From Ruminococcus sp. (GTDB taxonomy: Bacteria > Bacillota > Clostridia > Oscillospirales > Ruminococcaceae), in contig JAFUXL010000031.1 in assembly GCA_017470905.1 (NCBI GenBank), forward strand, positions 62,001 to 126,000: 64,000 nucleotides of DNA, written 5' to 3'. This document shows positions 9,379-18,645 of this stretch, in pieces. Position 1 is the first letter of the stretch, and every line of letters begins with the position of its first letter. Below the pieces are notes generated by a model that did no database searches, was not told the DNA's origin, and saw nothing but the letters and a program-made list of their open reading frames with translations. The position numbers and the translations under genes were made by a program.

Positions 9379-12159
9379 ATGGAAAAAATTCTCGACTGGA
9401 ACGAATACCTCGAAACCGCCGCACAAGCCGCTGCCGAGGGTATCGTCATGCTAAAAAACGATAACAACGCTCTCCCCCTGAAGCCCGATGAAAAAATATC
9501 CGTTTTCGGACGCATTCAGCTCCATTACTATAAAAGCGGAATAGGCTCGGGCGGCATGGTGAACGTATCAAAGGTTACGGGCATACCTGACGGGCTTATT
9601 GAAAGCAATGTCTGTATAAATGAAAATCTCCTCGGAATATATAAAAAATGGGACGAGGAAAACCCCTTTGAACACGGCAGCGGCTGGGGCGATGAGCCTT
9701 GGGCGCAGAAAGAAATGCCCCTCACAGATGAAATCGTCTCCGATGCCGCAGCGATAAGCTCCTCCGCCCTGGTTATAATCGGGCGCACCGCAGGAGAAGA
9801 ACTGGATGCGCACATCGAAAAAGGCTCTTTCCTCCTCACAGATACCGAAAGGGATATGCTCGGAAAAGTCCGCAGATATTTCAATAAAGTAATTGTTCTC
9901 CTCAATACGGGCGGACTTATTGACCTGACGGATATAGAGAATATCTCCCCCGATGCGCTCCTGCTCGCATGGCAGGGCGGAATGACGGGCGGAAAGGGCT
10001 GTGCGGACGTTCTCACTGGAAAAATAAGCCCCTGCGGAAAACTCCCCGATACTATTGCCTATAAAATCGAGGATTACCCCTCACATAAGTATTTCGGCGA
10101 TAAAAAAAGAAATTTCTACACTGAGGATATTTATGTCGGATACCGCTGGTTTGAGACCTTCGCCCCCGAAAAAGTCCGCTATCCGTTCGGATACGGTCTT
10201 TCGTATACGGAATTTGAAATTGATGTGATTTCCTCTCTCGTAAAGGGCGGAATTTTCAGCGTTGATGTATCCGTCAGAAATATCGGAAAATACAGCGGAA
10301 AAGAGGTCATTCAGCTCTACACGGAAGCTCCGCAGGGCAGGCTCGGCAAGCCCCTGAGAATGATTTCGGGCTTTGAAAAAACGAAAACCCTTGCCCCCGA
10401 CGAGGCACAGACCCTGACTATAAGTGTTCCCATGTGGTGGCTTGCAAGCTATGACGATACGGGCATAACGGGTCATCGTTTCTGCAATGTTCTTGAAGAG
10501 GGAGAATATATATTCTATATCGGCAGCAGCGTGAAGAATATAAAACCGATTTATACAGTCAACGTTCCCCATATGATTGTAACGGAAAAGCTTTCGCAGG
10601 CTTTAGCCCCCGTTATTCCTTTCAGGCGCATTAAACCCGATGATAAAAACGGCGCACTTGTTCCCGGTTTCGAGGAAGTACCCCTTAATGAAGTGAACGA
10701 AAGCGAAAGACGGCTCTCAAATCTCCCTGATGAAATACCCTATACGGGCGACAGGGGCATAAAGCTTTATGATGTGTTGAACAATAAAAATTCAATGGAA
10801 GAATTTATCGCACAGCTTTCGGACAATGACCTTGCCTGTATCATAAGGGGCGAGGGCATGGGAAGTCCGAGAGTTACCGCAGGTACTGCTTCGGCTTTCG
10901 GAGGTGTCACGGACAGGCTGAACGAACTGGGTATACCTGCCGCCTGCTGTTCGGACGGTCCTTCGGGTATGAGACTTGACTGCGGAACAAAGGCTTTCAG
11001 TCTGCCGAACGGCACTATGCTTGCATCGACCTTCAATAAAGAGCTTATTGAGAAATTATTCTCGTTTGTTGGACTTGAAATGTGCGCCAACAAGGTTGAC
11101 TGTCTGCTCGGCCCCGGAATAAATATCCACCGTCACCCCTTGAACGGAAGAAATTTTGAATATTTTTCGGAGGACCCTTTCCTCACAGGCATGATGACCG
11201 CCGCAGAGCTTAAAGGCTTGCAGTCGGCAGGCGTTACGGGTACGATAAAACACTTCTGCGGAAACAATCAGGAGACAAACCGCCATTTCCTCGACTCCGC
11301 AGTTTCCGAAAGAGCATTGAGGGAAATATATCTCAAGCCCTTTGAAATAGCCGTGAGGGACGGCGGCGCAAATTCAATCATGACTACGTACGGCTCGCTC
11401 AACGGCTTATGGACTGCGGGAAATTATGATTTGAACACAACTGTTCTCCGAAATGAATGGGGATTTAAGGGCTTTACAATGACGGACTGGTGGGCTAATA
11501 TAAACCGCCGCAGCTGTCAGCCCGACAAAACAGACTTTGCAGCTATGGCTGCGGCGCAGAATGATGTATACATGGTCTGTGCGGACGGAGACGAAAACAA
11601 TGACAATACATTGGCAAGTCTCTCCGACAATTCGCTAAGACGCTGTGAACTCCAGAGAAATGCAGCGAATATATGCCGTTTCCTGCTCCATACAAATGCC
11701 ATGAAGAGAATGACAGGTCAGGAGGATATAATTAAAATTGTCAACAGACCCGATGAGGATAAAGCTTCGGACGAACCTGTTGTATTCTATGACCTCGGCA
11801 GCAGCCTTAAAATTGATTTAAACGGCATAAAATCCGTTCAGGGGCAGAATTACTGCTTCGCCCTTACCGTAAACAATACAGGCTTTTATAAAGTAACTCT
11901 CACGGCATCATCAGAACTCGGCGAGCTTGAACAGATGCCCGTTACAATATTCGCAATGGGTACGTCAAGCGGAACATTCACATGGAACGGCACGGGCGGA
12001 AAACCTGTTTCTTTCTCAAATGAAGTCCCCCTGTTTTCGCATTACACGGTGATAAGGCTGTATTTTGCGAAAAACGGTCTTGATTTGCACAGCATTGAAT
12101 TTGAGCTTACAAGGCAAAGCGACAATATCTCGGACATAGCTTTCGTTCAGGAGGACTAA
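9379..12159 (+). CDS. GH3 beta-glucosidase, domain-permuted
   Basis: 926-residue cytosolic-looking GH3 enzyme (no signal peptide) that would split cello-oligosaccharides after uptake. The domain order is reversed relative to ordinary GH3: the alpha/beta sandwich comes first (EGIVMLKNDNNALPL near residue 20), then a fibronectin III-like domain (about 290-400), then the TIM barrel (from about 460) with KHFCGNNQETNRHF and nucleophile Asp703 in GFTMTDWWA. This permutation is known for beta-glucosidases of Ruminococcus albus and relatives. A further C-terminal beta domain (about 790-926) follows the barrel. It starts 104 bases after the binding-protein gene with only a GGTGAT-type ribosome site and may share its transcript. 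Confidence 0.92.
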   Translation: MEKILDWNEYLETAAQAAAEGIVMLKNDNNALPLKPDEKISVFGRIQLHYYKSGIGSGGMVNVSKVTGIPDGLIESNVCINENLLGIYKKWDEENPFEHGSGWGDEPWAQKEMPLTDEIVSDAAAISSSALVIIGRTAGEELDAHIEKGSFLLTDTERDMLGKVRRYFNKVIVLLNTGGLIDLTDIENISPDALLLAWQGGMTGGKGCADVLTGKISPCGKLPDTIAYKIEDYPSHKYFGDKKRNFYTEDIYVGYRWFETFAPEKVRYPFGYGLSYTEFEIDVISSLVKGGIFSVDVSVRNIGKYSGKEVIQLYTEAPQGRLGKPLRMISGFEKTKTLAPDEAQTLTISVPMWWLASYDDTGITGHRFCNVLEEGEYIFYIGSSVKNIKPIYTVNVPHMIVTEKLSQALAPVIPFRRIKPDDKNGALVPGFEEVPLNEVNESERRLSNLPDEIPYTGDRGIKLYDVLNNKNSMEEFIAQLSDNDLACIIRGEGMGSPRVTAGTASAFGGVTDRLNELGIPAACCSDGPSGMRLDCGTKAFSLPNGTMLASTFNKELIEKLFSFVGLEMCANKVDCLLGPGINIHRHPLNGRNFEYFSEDPFLTGMMTAAELKGLQSAGVTGTIKHFCGNNQETNRHFLDSAVSERALREIYLKPFEIAVRDGGANSIMTTYGSLNGLWTAGNYDLNTTVLRNEWGFKGFTMTDWWANINRRSCQPDKTDFAAMAAAQNDVYMVCADGDENNDNTLASLSDNSLRRCELQRNAANICRFLLHTNAMKRMTGQEDIIKIVNRPDEDKASDEPVVFYDLGSSLKIDLNGIKSVQGQNYCFALTVNNTGFYKVTLTASSELGELEQMPVTIFAMGTSSGTFTWNGTGGKPVSFSNEVPLFSHYTVIRLYFAKNGLDLHSIEFELTRQSDNISDIAFVQED

Positions 12160-12160
12160 T

Positions 12161-12502
12161 ATGAATATTCAGATTTTCGGCACGAAAAAATGTCAGGACA
12201 CAAGAAAGGCTGAAAGATATTTCAAGGAGCGAAATATAAAATATCAGTTTATCGACATGAAAGAAAAGGGCATGAGCAGAGGGGAATTTAACAGCATTAA
12301 ACAGGCTGTCGGCGGTATCGACAGCATGATAAACGAAAAATGCAAAGATACACAGCTTATCACCCTCATGAAATACCTTTCCGACAGCGACAGGGAGGAA
12401 AAGCTCTTTGAAAATCAGCAGGCTGTAAAAACTCCAATCGTCAGAAACGGAAAAAAGGCGACTGTCGGTTATTGCCCCGACATATGGAAAGAATGGGAAT
12501 AA
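12161..12502 (+). CDS. ArsC/Spx-family thioredoxin-fold protein
   Basis: 113 residues. The N-terminus NIQIFGTKKCQDTRKAERYF matches the ArsC/Spx/YffB family, with one Cys (Cys11) at the redox position and no CXXC, so it is not a canonical Spx. Members are arsenate reductases or uncharacterised thiol proteins. The C-terminal KTPIVRNGKKATVGYCPDIW also fits the family. It begins 1 base after the GH3 stop with GGAGG overlapping the end of that gene, so it is cotranscribed. Arsenate reduction is not supported by context. Confidence 0.75.
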   Translation: MNIQIFGTKKCQDTRKAERYFKERNIKYQFIDMKEKGMSRGEFNSIKQAVGGIDSMINEKCKDTQLITLMKYLSDSDREEKLFENQQAVKTPIVRNGKKATVGYCPDIWKEWE

Positions 12503-12688
12503 TATAAAAACACTGTTTTCCTCCCGCATACAATGGGGGAGGCGAAGAAAAATATAGTTAAAAAATAAAATTTTATATCTTTTGCGAAAAAGTAGTGCAA
12601 TTTCTGTTTAAATATGTTATAATATACTTGCCGCTATTGTTCGGCTGAATTAATAAAGTAAATTCTTTTGCATGAAAGGAGCATTATC

Positions 12689-13960
12689 ATGGGACTTTTA
12701 AAGGCAGTTCTCACAGCTACAGGTTCTGCACTCGCCGACCAGTGGAAGGAATTTTTCTACTGTGAGGCTCTTAAACCCGATGTTCTTGTCGTAAAGGGAC
12801 AGAAAGTCATCGGCAAAAAATCTTCAAACAAAAAGGGCAGCGATAATATCATCACTCAGGGCAGCGGCATTGTCGTTGCGGACGGTCAGTGTATGATTAT
12901 CGTTGATAACGGACGCATAGTCGAAATATGTTCCGAACCCGGCGAGTATACATACGATATGTCAACAGAACCGAGTATCTTCACACAGGGACTTAAAGAG
13001 GGTATTAAAGATACTTTCAAGAAAATCAAGGAGCGCATAGGCTACGGCGGCGATACGGGTCACGACCAGAGAGTATATTACTTCAACACAAAGGAGCTTA
13101 TCGACAATAAATTCGGTACGCAGAACCCCGTGCCTTTCCGTGTTACATATGAGGATATTGGCAGAAGCTTTACAGTCGGCGTTCGCTGCAACGGCGTTTA
13201 TTCCTACAGAATTACCGACCCTACTCTCTTTTACGAGAATGTCTGCGGAAACGTAAGCAGGGATTATACCCGTGCGGACATCGACCAGCAGCTCAAAAGC
13301 GAATTTCTCAACGCTCTCCAGCCTGCTTTCTCGAAAATTTCCGAGGAGGGCAAGAGATATGACCAGCTCCCCGGAGAGACTATCGCCCTCACAGATGCAA
13401 TGAATGTCGCTCTTACAAGAAAATGGAAAGAACTGCGTGGACTGGAAATCGTTTCCGTTGCCATAAATTCGGTTACTATCTCTAAGGAAGATGAAGACAG
13501 AATTAAAAAATATGAAGATATAGCATGGAACAGAGACCCCTCAAATGCCGCAGCTACCATGATAGGCGCACAGGCTACAGCCATGAATACCGCCGCAGGA
13601 AATTCCGCAGGTGCTGTTCAGGGATTTTACGGAATGGGTATGGCACAGCAGCAGGGCGGTTTCAATGCAAATGCCCTCTATCAGATGGCACAGCAGCAGA
13701 ATGCAAACAATAACCCTGCACCTGCCGCAGGCTCATGGACTTGCTCGTGCGGTACTTCAAATACGGGTAAATTCTGCGCCGACTGCGGAAAGCCGAAGCC
13801 CGTTGCCGACAGCTGGACTTGTTCATGCGGTGCAGTCAATACGGGCAAATTCTGTGCGGAATGCGGAAAGCCGAAGCCTGCTTCCGATAGCTGGACTTGT
13901 TCATGCGGCACGACAAACAAGGGCAAATTCTGCTCCAACTGCGGAAAGCCCAGAGCTTAA
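12689..13960 (+). CDS. SPFH-domain protein with three C-terminal zinc ribbons
   Basis: 423 residues from the ATG at 12689 (AAAGGAG eight bases before); an in-frame TTG at 12668 would lie upstream of that site and is rejected. The first 300 residues are an SPFH/band-7-like domain of the sort often annotated virion core protein (VVKGQKVIGKKSS, QGSGIVVADGQCMIIVDNG). A Gln/Ala/Met-rich linker (about 305-345) follows, then three near-identical 26-residue units each with WTCSCG and FCxxCGKP, i.e. a four-Cys rubredoxin-like knuckle. SPFH proteins form membrane-linked oligomers; this one has no clear membrane helix. Role unknown. A hairpin terminator follows. Confidence 0.8.
   Translation: MGLLKAVLTATGSALADQWKEFFYCEALKPDVLVVKGQKVIGKKSSNKKGSDNIITQGSGIVVADGQCMIIVDNGRIVEICSEPGEYTYDMSTEPSIFTQGLKEGIKDTFKKIKERIGYGGDTGHDQRVYYFNTKELIDNKFGTQNPVPFRVTYEDIGRSFTVGVRCNGVYSYRITDPTLFYENVCGNVSRDYTRADIDQQLKSEFLNALQPAFSKISEEGKRYDQLPGETIALTDAMNVALTRKWKELRGLEIVSVAINSVTISKEDEDRIKKYEDIAWNRDPSNAAATMIGAQATAMNTAAGNSAGAVQGFYGMGMAQQQGGFNANALYQMAQQQNANNNPAPAAGSWTCSCGTSNTGKFCADCGKPKPVADSWTCSCGAVNTGKFCAECGKPKPASDSWTCSCGTTNKGKFCSNCGKPRA
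13733..13957 (+). repeat. Three tandem 78-bp zinc-ribbon coding repeats
   Basis: In-frame repeat of a 26-codon unit (SWTCSCG ... KFCxxCGKPKP), the last copy cut to 23 codons. Differences are mostly third-base changes, so this is an old or selected duplication. Confidence 0.85.
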
Positions 13961-13961
13961 T

Positions 13962-14005
13962 GCATAATTCATAATGCATAATTTATAATTAAGAATTAAT
14001 AATTG
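13962..14005. repeat. AT-rich GCATAATTCATAAT mini-repeat
   Basis: Palindrome-like string of ATAATTCATAATGCATAAT motifs. Similar strings occur at 1894-1916, 15571-15597, 28387-28412, 30859-30892, 34199-34231 and 51938-51976, always between genes. Confidence 0.7.
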
Positions 14006-14007
14006 AA

Positions 14008-14040
14008 AAGGCGGTATGTGTTTTTTGCATACCGCTTTTT
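14008..14040 (+). terminator. Terminator after the SPFH gene
   Basis: Stem GCGGTATG / CATACCGC (14011-14018 with 14028-14035) followed by five T. Flanking A and T runs may let it act on both strands. Confidence 0.8.
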
Positions 14041-14073
14041 CCTGTTTCCCACGCAGAAATAAGGAAAATACTC

Positions 14074-15549
14074 TTATACATAATTATTGGAAAAGTCGGT
14101 AAATTCCGCTTTGCAGTCCTTTCCTGCCGCATAAAGTCCGTAGATTACGCCTGTAAATCCGCAGGCAACCTCCGTTGAAACATATCTCGTCTGCGCCGAA
14201 CCGAAATCATATACATTCTCTCCGTCCCTTACCTTAAAGCAGTAAACGAAATTATCCGAAGCTATTTCAAGCACGGCACGGCTGCTTTTCAATTCAATGC
14301 TGTTTCTTATGTATTTTGCATCTCCGATATTCAGTCTCAAAACAGCCTGATATTTTCCGCTGTTTTCCATTATTGCCAAATCGTAGTGATGATTTTCGTC
14401 CATATAGACGGTAAGTCCTGCCTCGGAATTTGCGCCCGACAAATGCACATCACAGCTCACGGTGCTTTCAAAATCCCTGTGCCTTATTCCTGTGAATGTG
14501 GGTGTATGTGTATCGAGGGTATTTTCCGTGCCGTAGAGGACGAATTTTTCGCCGCTTGTCTCATATTTTGAAAAATCGGGGTTTCGCAGATATATCCATT
14601 CGTCTGTATCTGCGAAAGAATAGCTTTTCTTCCCGGTCTGAATGAAATCGCCCTGTATTTCAAATTCTTCAACGGTTGTGCCGTTTTGGCCTGCCGTGAA
14701 CCAGCCGTCCGAATTGAATTTAACGGGGGTAAGAAATGTCTCTCTGCCGAGGTGATGAAATGGCTGCCACATATCTATCTGACGAAATCCGAGGTGAACT
14801 ATGAACCATTCGCCCGTGTTTTGTTTCTGTATGAGGTCGCCGTGACCGACACCCTGAATTGCATATCCGCCGAGGTTTCTGTTCGTGAGAACGGGATTTT
14901 GCGAATATCCCTCATATTCTCCCCATATATTCCTGCTTCTTGCACAGGTTATCATATGACCGTATTCCGTGCCGCCCTCTGCCGCCGTGATGTAATAATA
15001 ACCGCCGATTTTATACAGGTGCGGAGACTCAAGGTATCTGCCCCCCGAACCTTTCCATATCGTTTTGCTTTCTGAAAGCTTTATGCCTGTCTTTATATCT
15101 ATCTCGCATTGGGTTATGCCGCCGTTTCCGTCATCGTCCGTGCCGTTGCTCATGAAATAAGCGTGACCGTCCTCGAAATACAGTGACGGGTCGATGCCGT
15201 CCTGCTCCACGAATATCGGCTCTGACCACTGACCGTATATGTCATTTGTCGTCACATAGAAATTTTTCCCCGTTGTGGTATTGGTAGTGACCATAAAGAA
15301 CGTACCGTCATTGTATCTTATTGTCGGGGCAAATATCCCCCCGGAGCTGTGAGCGTATTCAAGCGGAAGCTGTGATTTTCTCGTAAGCACATGACCAATC
15401 TGTTTCCAGTTCACGAGGTCATCGCTCTCGAAAAGCGGCACTCCCGGAAAATACTGAAAAGAACTCGTCACAAGATAATACCGCCCGTTTGCGCAACAGA
15501 CACTCGGGTCGGGATAAAAGCCCTTTATTATCGGATTTTTATAAATCAA
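14074..15549 (-). CDS. GH43 beta-xylosidase / alpha-L-arabinofuranosidase, intracellular
   Basis: Five-bladed beta-propeller GH43 enzyme for xylan or arabinan oligosaccharides. It has no signal peptide. Best start is the TTG at 15549, with GGGGGGAG six bases upstream, giving 491 residues that begin IYKNPIIKGFYPDPS; an ATG at 15582 lies in an AT-rich mini-repeat and is rejected. The base Asp14 sits in YPDPS, the pKa-modulating Asp in DGIDPSLYFEDG and the acid Glu in YLESPHLYK. The N-terminus resembles GH43 subfamilies 11/12. A C-terminal beta-sandwich domain (about 330-491) is present. It is last in a minus-strand run after the metallopeptidase gene. Confidence 0.9.
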   Translation of the reverse strand: MIYKNPIIKGFYPDPSVCCANGRYYLVTSSFQYFPGVPLFESDDLVNWKQIGHVLTRKSQLPLEYAHSSGGIFAPTIRYNDGTFFMVTTNTTTGKNFYVTTNDIYGQWSEPIFVEQDGIDPSLYFEDGHAYFMSNGTDDDGNGGITQCEIDIKTGIKLSESKTIWKGSGGRYLESPHLYKIGGYYYITAAEGGTEYGHMITCARSRNIWGEYEGYSQNPVLTNRNLGGYAIQGVGHGDLIQKQNTGEWFIVHLGFRQIDMWQPFHHLGRETFLTPVKFNSDGWFTAGQNGTTVEEFEIQGDFIQTGKKSYSFADTDEWIYLRNPDFSKYETSGEKFVLYGTENTLDTHTPTFTGIRHRDFESTVSCDVHLSGANSEAGLTVYMDENHHYDLAIMENSGKYQAVLRLNIGDAKYIRNSIELKSSRAVLEIASDNFVYCFKVRDGENVYDFGSAQTRYVSTEVACGFTGVIYGLYAAGKDCKAEFTDFSNNYV

Positions 15550-15601
15550 AAAAACTCCCCCCTGTTTTAGTGCATAATGCATAATTATATTTTTTAATTG
15601 T

Positions 15602-17314
15602 TCAGCTGTGTTTCTTGATTACCTGATGTGCATATTCGGTTATTTGCTCCGCAAGATTTTTAATATATTCCTCCGTGAATACATCATCAAAACCGCACTG
15701 CTTAAGAGTGTCCTTAAATCTGCAATCGGGCGAAAATGCGGATACTGCGGCTATTTTCTCATATTTTTCGACAGCCCTTGCAGGGTTGTTCATATTATCG
15801 TCAAATATATCGAATGCCGCAAGTGCGGAAACTCCGTAGCTTATATAATATCCCGGCTGCTCGAAAAGATGATGAATGAAATAAAAACGCTGTTCGGGGT
15901 CTATGCTGCGCACCGTTTCGTCAAATCTGTCAACTACGTCCTGCGGAGTGAGACTTTCAATATCCCTTACCATTTCGTATTCAAACTGTCCGATAACGAA
16001 AGAGTCAACAATTGATGCCAAAATATCAGATATTACCGCTGTTTTCACAATATCGGCATTTTCTCCGTATATATCATCATAGAAGCGTGTAAAAAGTATC
16101 TCCATAGCCTGCGACTGTATCTCCGCAACATCGAGATTGTTTATTTGCAGATATGCAGGTGTTCTGTCCTTGCATATGGCATAGAAATGCCCGAATTCAT
16201 GAACCCAGTCCGTTAAATCCCTGTAGCTGTCGTAACCGATATTATATATCTCCGCCTTATTCTCAACGGGGAGGACGACTGTAAATCCTGCGTCCATTGA
16301 TTTAGTATCGTCACCGACACGGTAAAGCTCCTCATCAATAATCATGTCGGCGGTTTCCTTTATGCTGTCCGAAAGCTCGGGGGCATATTTCCGTATTACT
16401 TCAAAAGGCTCTTTTACACCCTTAATATTAAACAATTCATCATTACTGTCAAGTTTGAGATATGCATCTATCAGCTCGCCGTATGCCGGGATAATTTCAT
16501 CAATAACCAAACCTGCCGTCTGTATTGCCTCTTCGGGGGTAAAATCACGGTAGTATAAATCATAGAATGTTTCGGGGTCGTACATAGAGAGTATATCTAT
16601 GTAAATTTCGGCGCATTTAAGGTCTTTTTCGTCCTCGGTCATATCCTCGTCATATGCTGCTGCATAATATTCATCAAGCATTTCGTCGCCAAGCATGAAA
16701 TCAACCCTTGCATATTCCTCCATACGTCTGAGACTTACTCCCCTGCCTGTAAAGGCTTCGTTGTCCTCGGGGTTATCAAAAATGAGTTCCGTAAACAAGT
16801 CCGCATATTCCTCTGCAAGTGCGGCATTGCAGAAAGCATATGTAAGTGCCGTATCTATCACGGTAAAATCCTCGCCCAGCGCATTATATTTTTCATTTAC
16901 GGCTTCATTCTGCCAGTCATAAAAATATTCAATCTCCGCAAGGGCATAAAATTCCGCCGCCCTGTCCTCGTATTCAAGAAGCTTTTCAATATCCTCACGG
17001 ACGTTTTTTTCTCCGCCGCTTATCTCTACATCGTCCAGCAGCTTTGCAACAGCCTCGTTTACCTCGTCAATATCAACTCTTTCGTATTCAAGGGACTGTA
17101 TATCCCCATCATTTTTTTCGTCAGTTTCTTTATTTTCGGTAGTTGCCTTGGTCTTTTCAGTCTCTTTTTCTGTAATTTCTCCGGTAATTTCTTCGGTTTC
17201 CGTATTTTGCGAAATTTCCGAAACAGAGCTGTTTTCAGCCGTACCCGAACACGAAACAAGCGCAAAGGGCATTACGGCGGCGGTGATTAGTGACAGTACA
17301 AAATTTTTCTTCAT
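15602..17314 (-). CDS. M3-like zinc metallopeptidase lipoprotein
   Basis: 570-residue lipoprotein (lipobox ALVSC, Cys22) followed by a Glu/Lys/Thr-rich stretch (about 25-75) and a helical body. The zinc motif is HEFGH beginning at His372 in LTDWVHEFGHFYAI, and DVAEIQSQAMEILF downstream looks like the third-ligand region of M3 oligopeptidases. It would trim peptides outside the cell. The start ATG overlaps the TGA of the HAD gene by 4 bases (ATGA), so the two are coupled. Overall similarity to classic M3 enzymes is low outside these motifs. Confidence 0.75.
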   Translation of the reverse strand: MKKNFVLSLITAAVMPFALVSCSGTAENSSVSEISQNTETEEITGEITEKETEKTKATTENKETDEKNDGDIQSLEYERVDIDEVNEAVAKLLDDVEISGGEKNVREDIEKLLEYEDRAAEFYALAEIEYFYDWQNEAVNEKYNALGEDFTVIDTALTYAFCNAALAEEYADLFTELIFDNPEDNEAFTGRGVSLRRMEEYARVDFMLGDEMLDEYYAAAYDEDMTEDEKDLKCAEIYIDILSMYDPETFYDLYYRDFTPEEAIQTAGLVIDEIIPAYGELIDAYLKLDSNDELFNIKGVKEPFEVIRKYAPELSDSIKETADMIIDEELYRVGDDTKSMDAGFTVVLPVENKAEIYNIGYDSYRDLTDWVHEFGHFYAICKDRTPAYLQINNLDVAEIQSQAMEILFTRFYDDIYGENADIVKTAVISDILASIVDSFVIGQFEYEMVRDIESLTPQDVVDRFDETVRSIDPEQRFYFIHHLFEQPGYYISYGVSALAAFDIFDDNMNNPARAVEKYEKIAAVSAFSPDCRFKDTLKQCGFDDVFTEEYIKNLAEQITEYAHQVIKKHS

Positions 17315-17976
17315 TGGCTTTCCTCCGTGAGCGACTTTACAGCCGCAGGTATCTGATTTATATTGGTTACGATTATATCCGCATTTTTTAACTCTCCGTC
17401 TTTTCCGTAGCCGTAGGCGCAGCCGATTGATTTAAGTCCGTTTTCCGATGCCGTTTCTATATCGTGAAACCTGTCGCCTATGACTATATACTCCCCCGTA
17501 TGCTGTAGGGAGATAATCCTGAATATCTGATATTTCGGAATAAAATCATACTCTTCACAGCAATAGAAATAGTCAAAAAATCTGTCAAGACCGAAAATCT
17601 TCCTGTGCATATCCATGTATTTTATTCGGCAGTTGCTGAGGAATATAAGCGTATGCCCCTGATTTTTCAAATCGAGGAGCATATCCTCCGCACCGTCAAA
17701 AAGCCTTGCCCTTCCGATTTCGGCGAGTTCGTTCATATAGCCGCCGAGGAGCTTTCTGACCTTTTCTTTTATATCGGGGGGCAAACCGGGCTGGAATTTC
17801 TGCCACATATCGGTTGAATTGAACCCCAGCCAGAAGCTTATATCCTCAAAGGAAAAATCCCTCGGCTGTGCGTAGTTATTATCCGTGAGCCATTTATAGG
17901 CTTTTCTGAATGACGGCTCGTATATTTCCATTGAATTATGTATCGTGCCGTCATAATCAAAAATGAGATTAGCCAT
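17311..17976 (-). CDS. HAD-superfamily phosphatase (phosphoglycolate phosphatase-like)
   Basis: 221-residue cytosolic HAD hydrolase. Motif I is IFDYDGTIHNS with nucleophile Asp7 and Asp9, motif II LIFLSNCR, and motif IV IVIGDRFHDIETASENGLKSIG. A helical cap lies between motifs I and II, as in the Gph/PGMB branch. It lies 53 bases after ribH. The flavin pathway needs a HAD-type phosphatase to dephosphorylate the pyrimidine intermediate, so placement next to ribH makes a YcsE/YwtE-like role possible, but the sequence alone does not show it. Confidence 0.8.
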   Translation of the reverse strand: MANLIFDYDGTIHNSMEIYEPSFRKAYKWLTDNNYAQPRDFSFEDISFWLGFNSTDMWQKFQPGLPPDIKEKVRKLLGGYMNELAEIGRARLFDGAEDMLLDLKNQGHTLIFLSNCRIKYMDMHRKIFGLDRFFDYFYCCEEYDFIPKYQIFRIISLQHTGEYIVIGDRFHDIETASENGLKSIGCAYGYGKDGELKNADIIVTNINQIPAAVKSLTEESQ

Positions 17977-18029
17977 TATTACTCCTTTGAAGTCTCTCCC
18001 GCCTGCGGCGGGGGAAAACAGTTTTTCCT

Positions 18030-18500
18030 TTAATTATTCTCAATCTTTCTGATAAGGTTTATCATTTCGATTGCGCCCTCTGCGCATTCGCTGCCCTTAT
18101 TTCCTGCCTTTGCGCCTGCACGGTCGATAGCCTGTTCCAAATCCTCCGTTGTGATTATTCCGAACATCACGGGAATATCGCTGTTTAACGATACCTGCGC
18201 CACGCCCTTTGCGGCTTCATTGCATACAAGGTCGTAATGTGTCGTACTGCCCCTGATTATCGCACCGAGACATATAACGGCATCATACCTGCCCGATTTT
18301 GCCATTTTCTGCGCTATAAGCGGTATCTCGAAAGAACCGGGAACCCATGCGACATCTACCGCATCTTCGGGGACGTTATGCCTTTTGAGGGTATCGAGTG
18401 CGCCGCCCAAAAGCTTTGATGTTATAAACTCGTTGAACCTTGCGACAACAATTCCGATTTTCACATTTTCGGGTATAAAGCTTCCTTCATAAATATTCAT
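18030..18500 (-). CDS. ribH: 6,7-dimethyl-8-ribityllumazine synthase
   Basis: 156-residue lumazine synthase, the penultimate riboflavin step. Family motifs: [56 protein letters not shown] and [20 protein letters not shown]. The ATG at 18500 has AAGGAG upstream; ten extra upstream codons are not believed. The gene lies about 145 bases after ribBA and probably shares its transcript. Confidence 0.96.
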   Translation of the reverse strand: MNIYEGSFIPENVKIGIVVARFNEFITSKLLGGALDTLKRHNVPEDAVDVAWVPGSFEIPLIAQKMAKSGRYDAVICLGAIIRGSTTHYDLVCNEAAKGVAQVSLNSDIPVMFGIITTEDLEQAIDRAGAKAGNKGSECAEGAIEMINLIRKIENN

Positions 18501-18645
18501 AATAAAATCTCCTTTGTAATTATTTTTCATAGCCCTCGTAATAATAGGACTGTTCTATGCCCTTGAAAATAACATCTCTGTTATTCACATCTTGGGTGAG
18601 ATTTGGCTTTTTCCGTCTTTTTCCCTCATATCCGCCGCCTTTCCG

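Noticed and set aside
13733..13957. CRISPR-like or other non-coding tandem repeat
   Set aside because: The 78-bp repeats are in frame and encode zinc ribbons; no spacers of regular length. No CRISPR array or cas gene is seen anywhere in the window.
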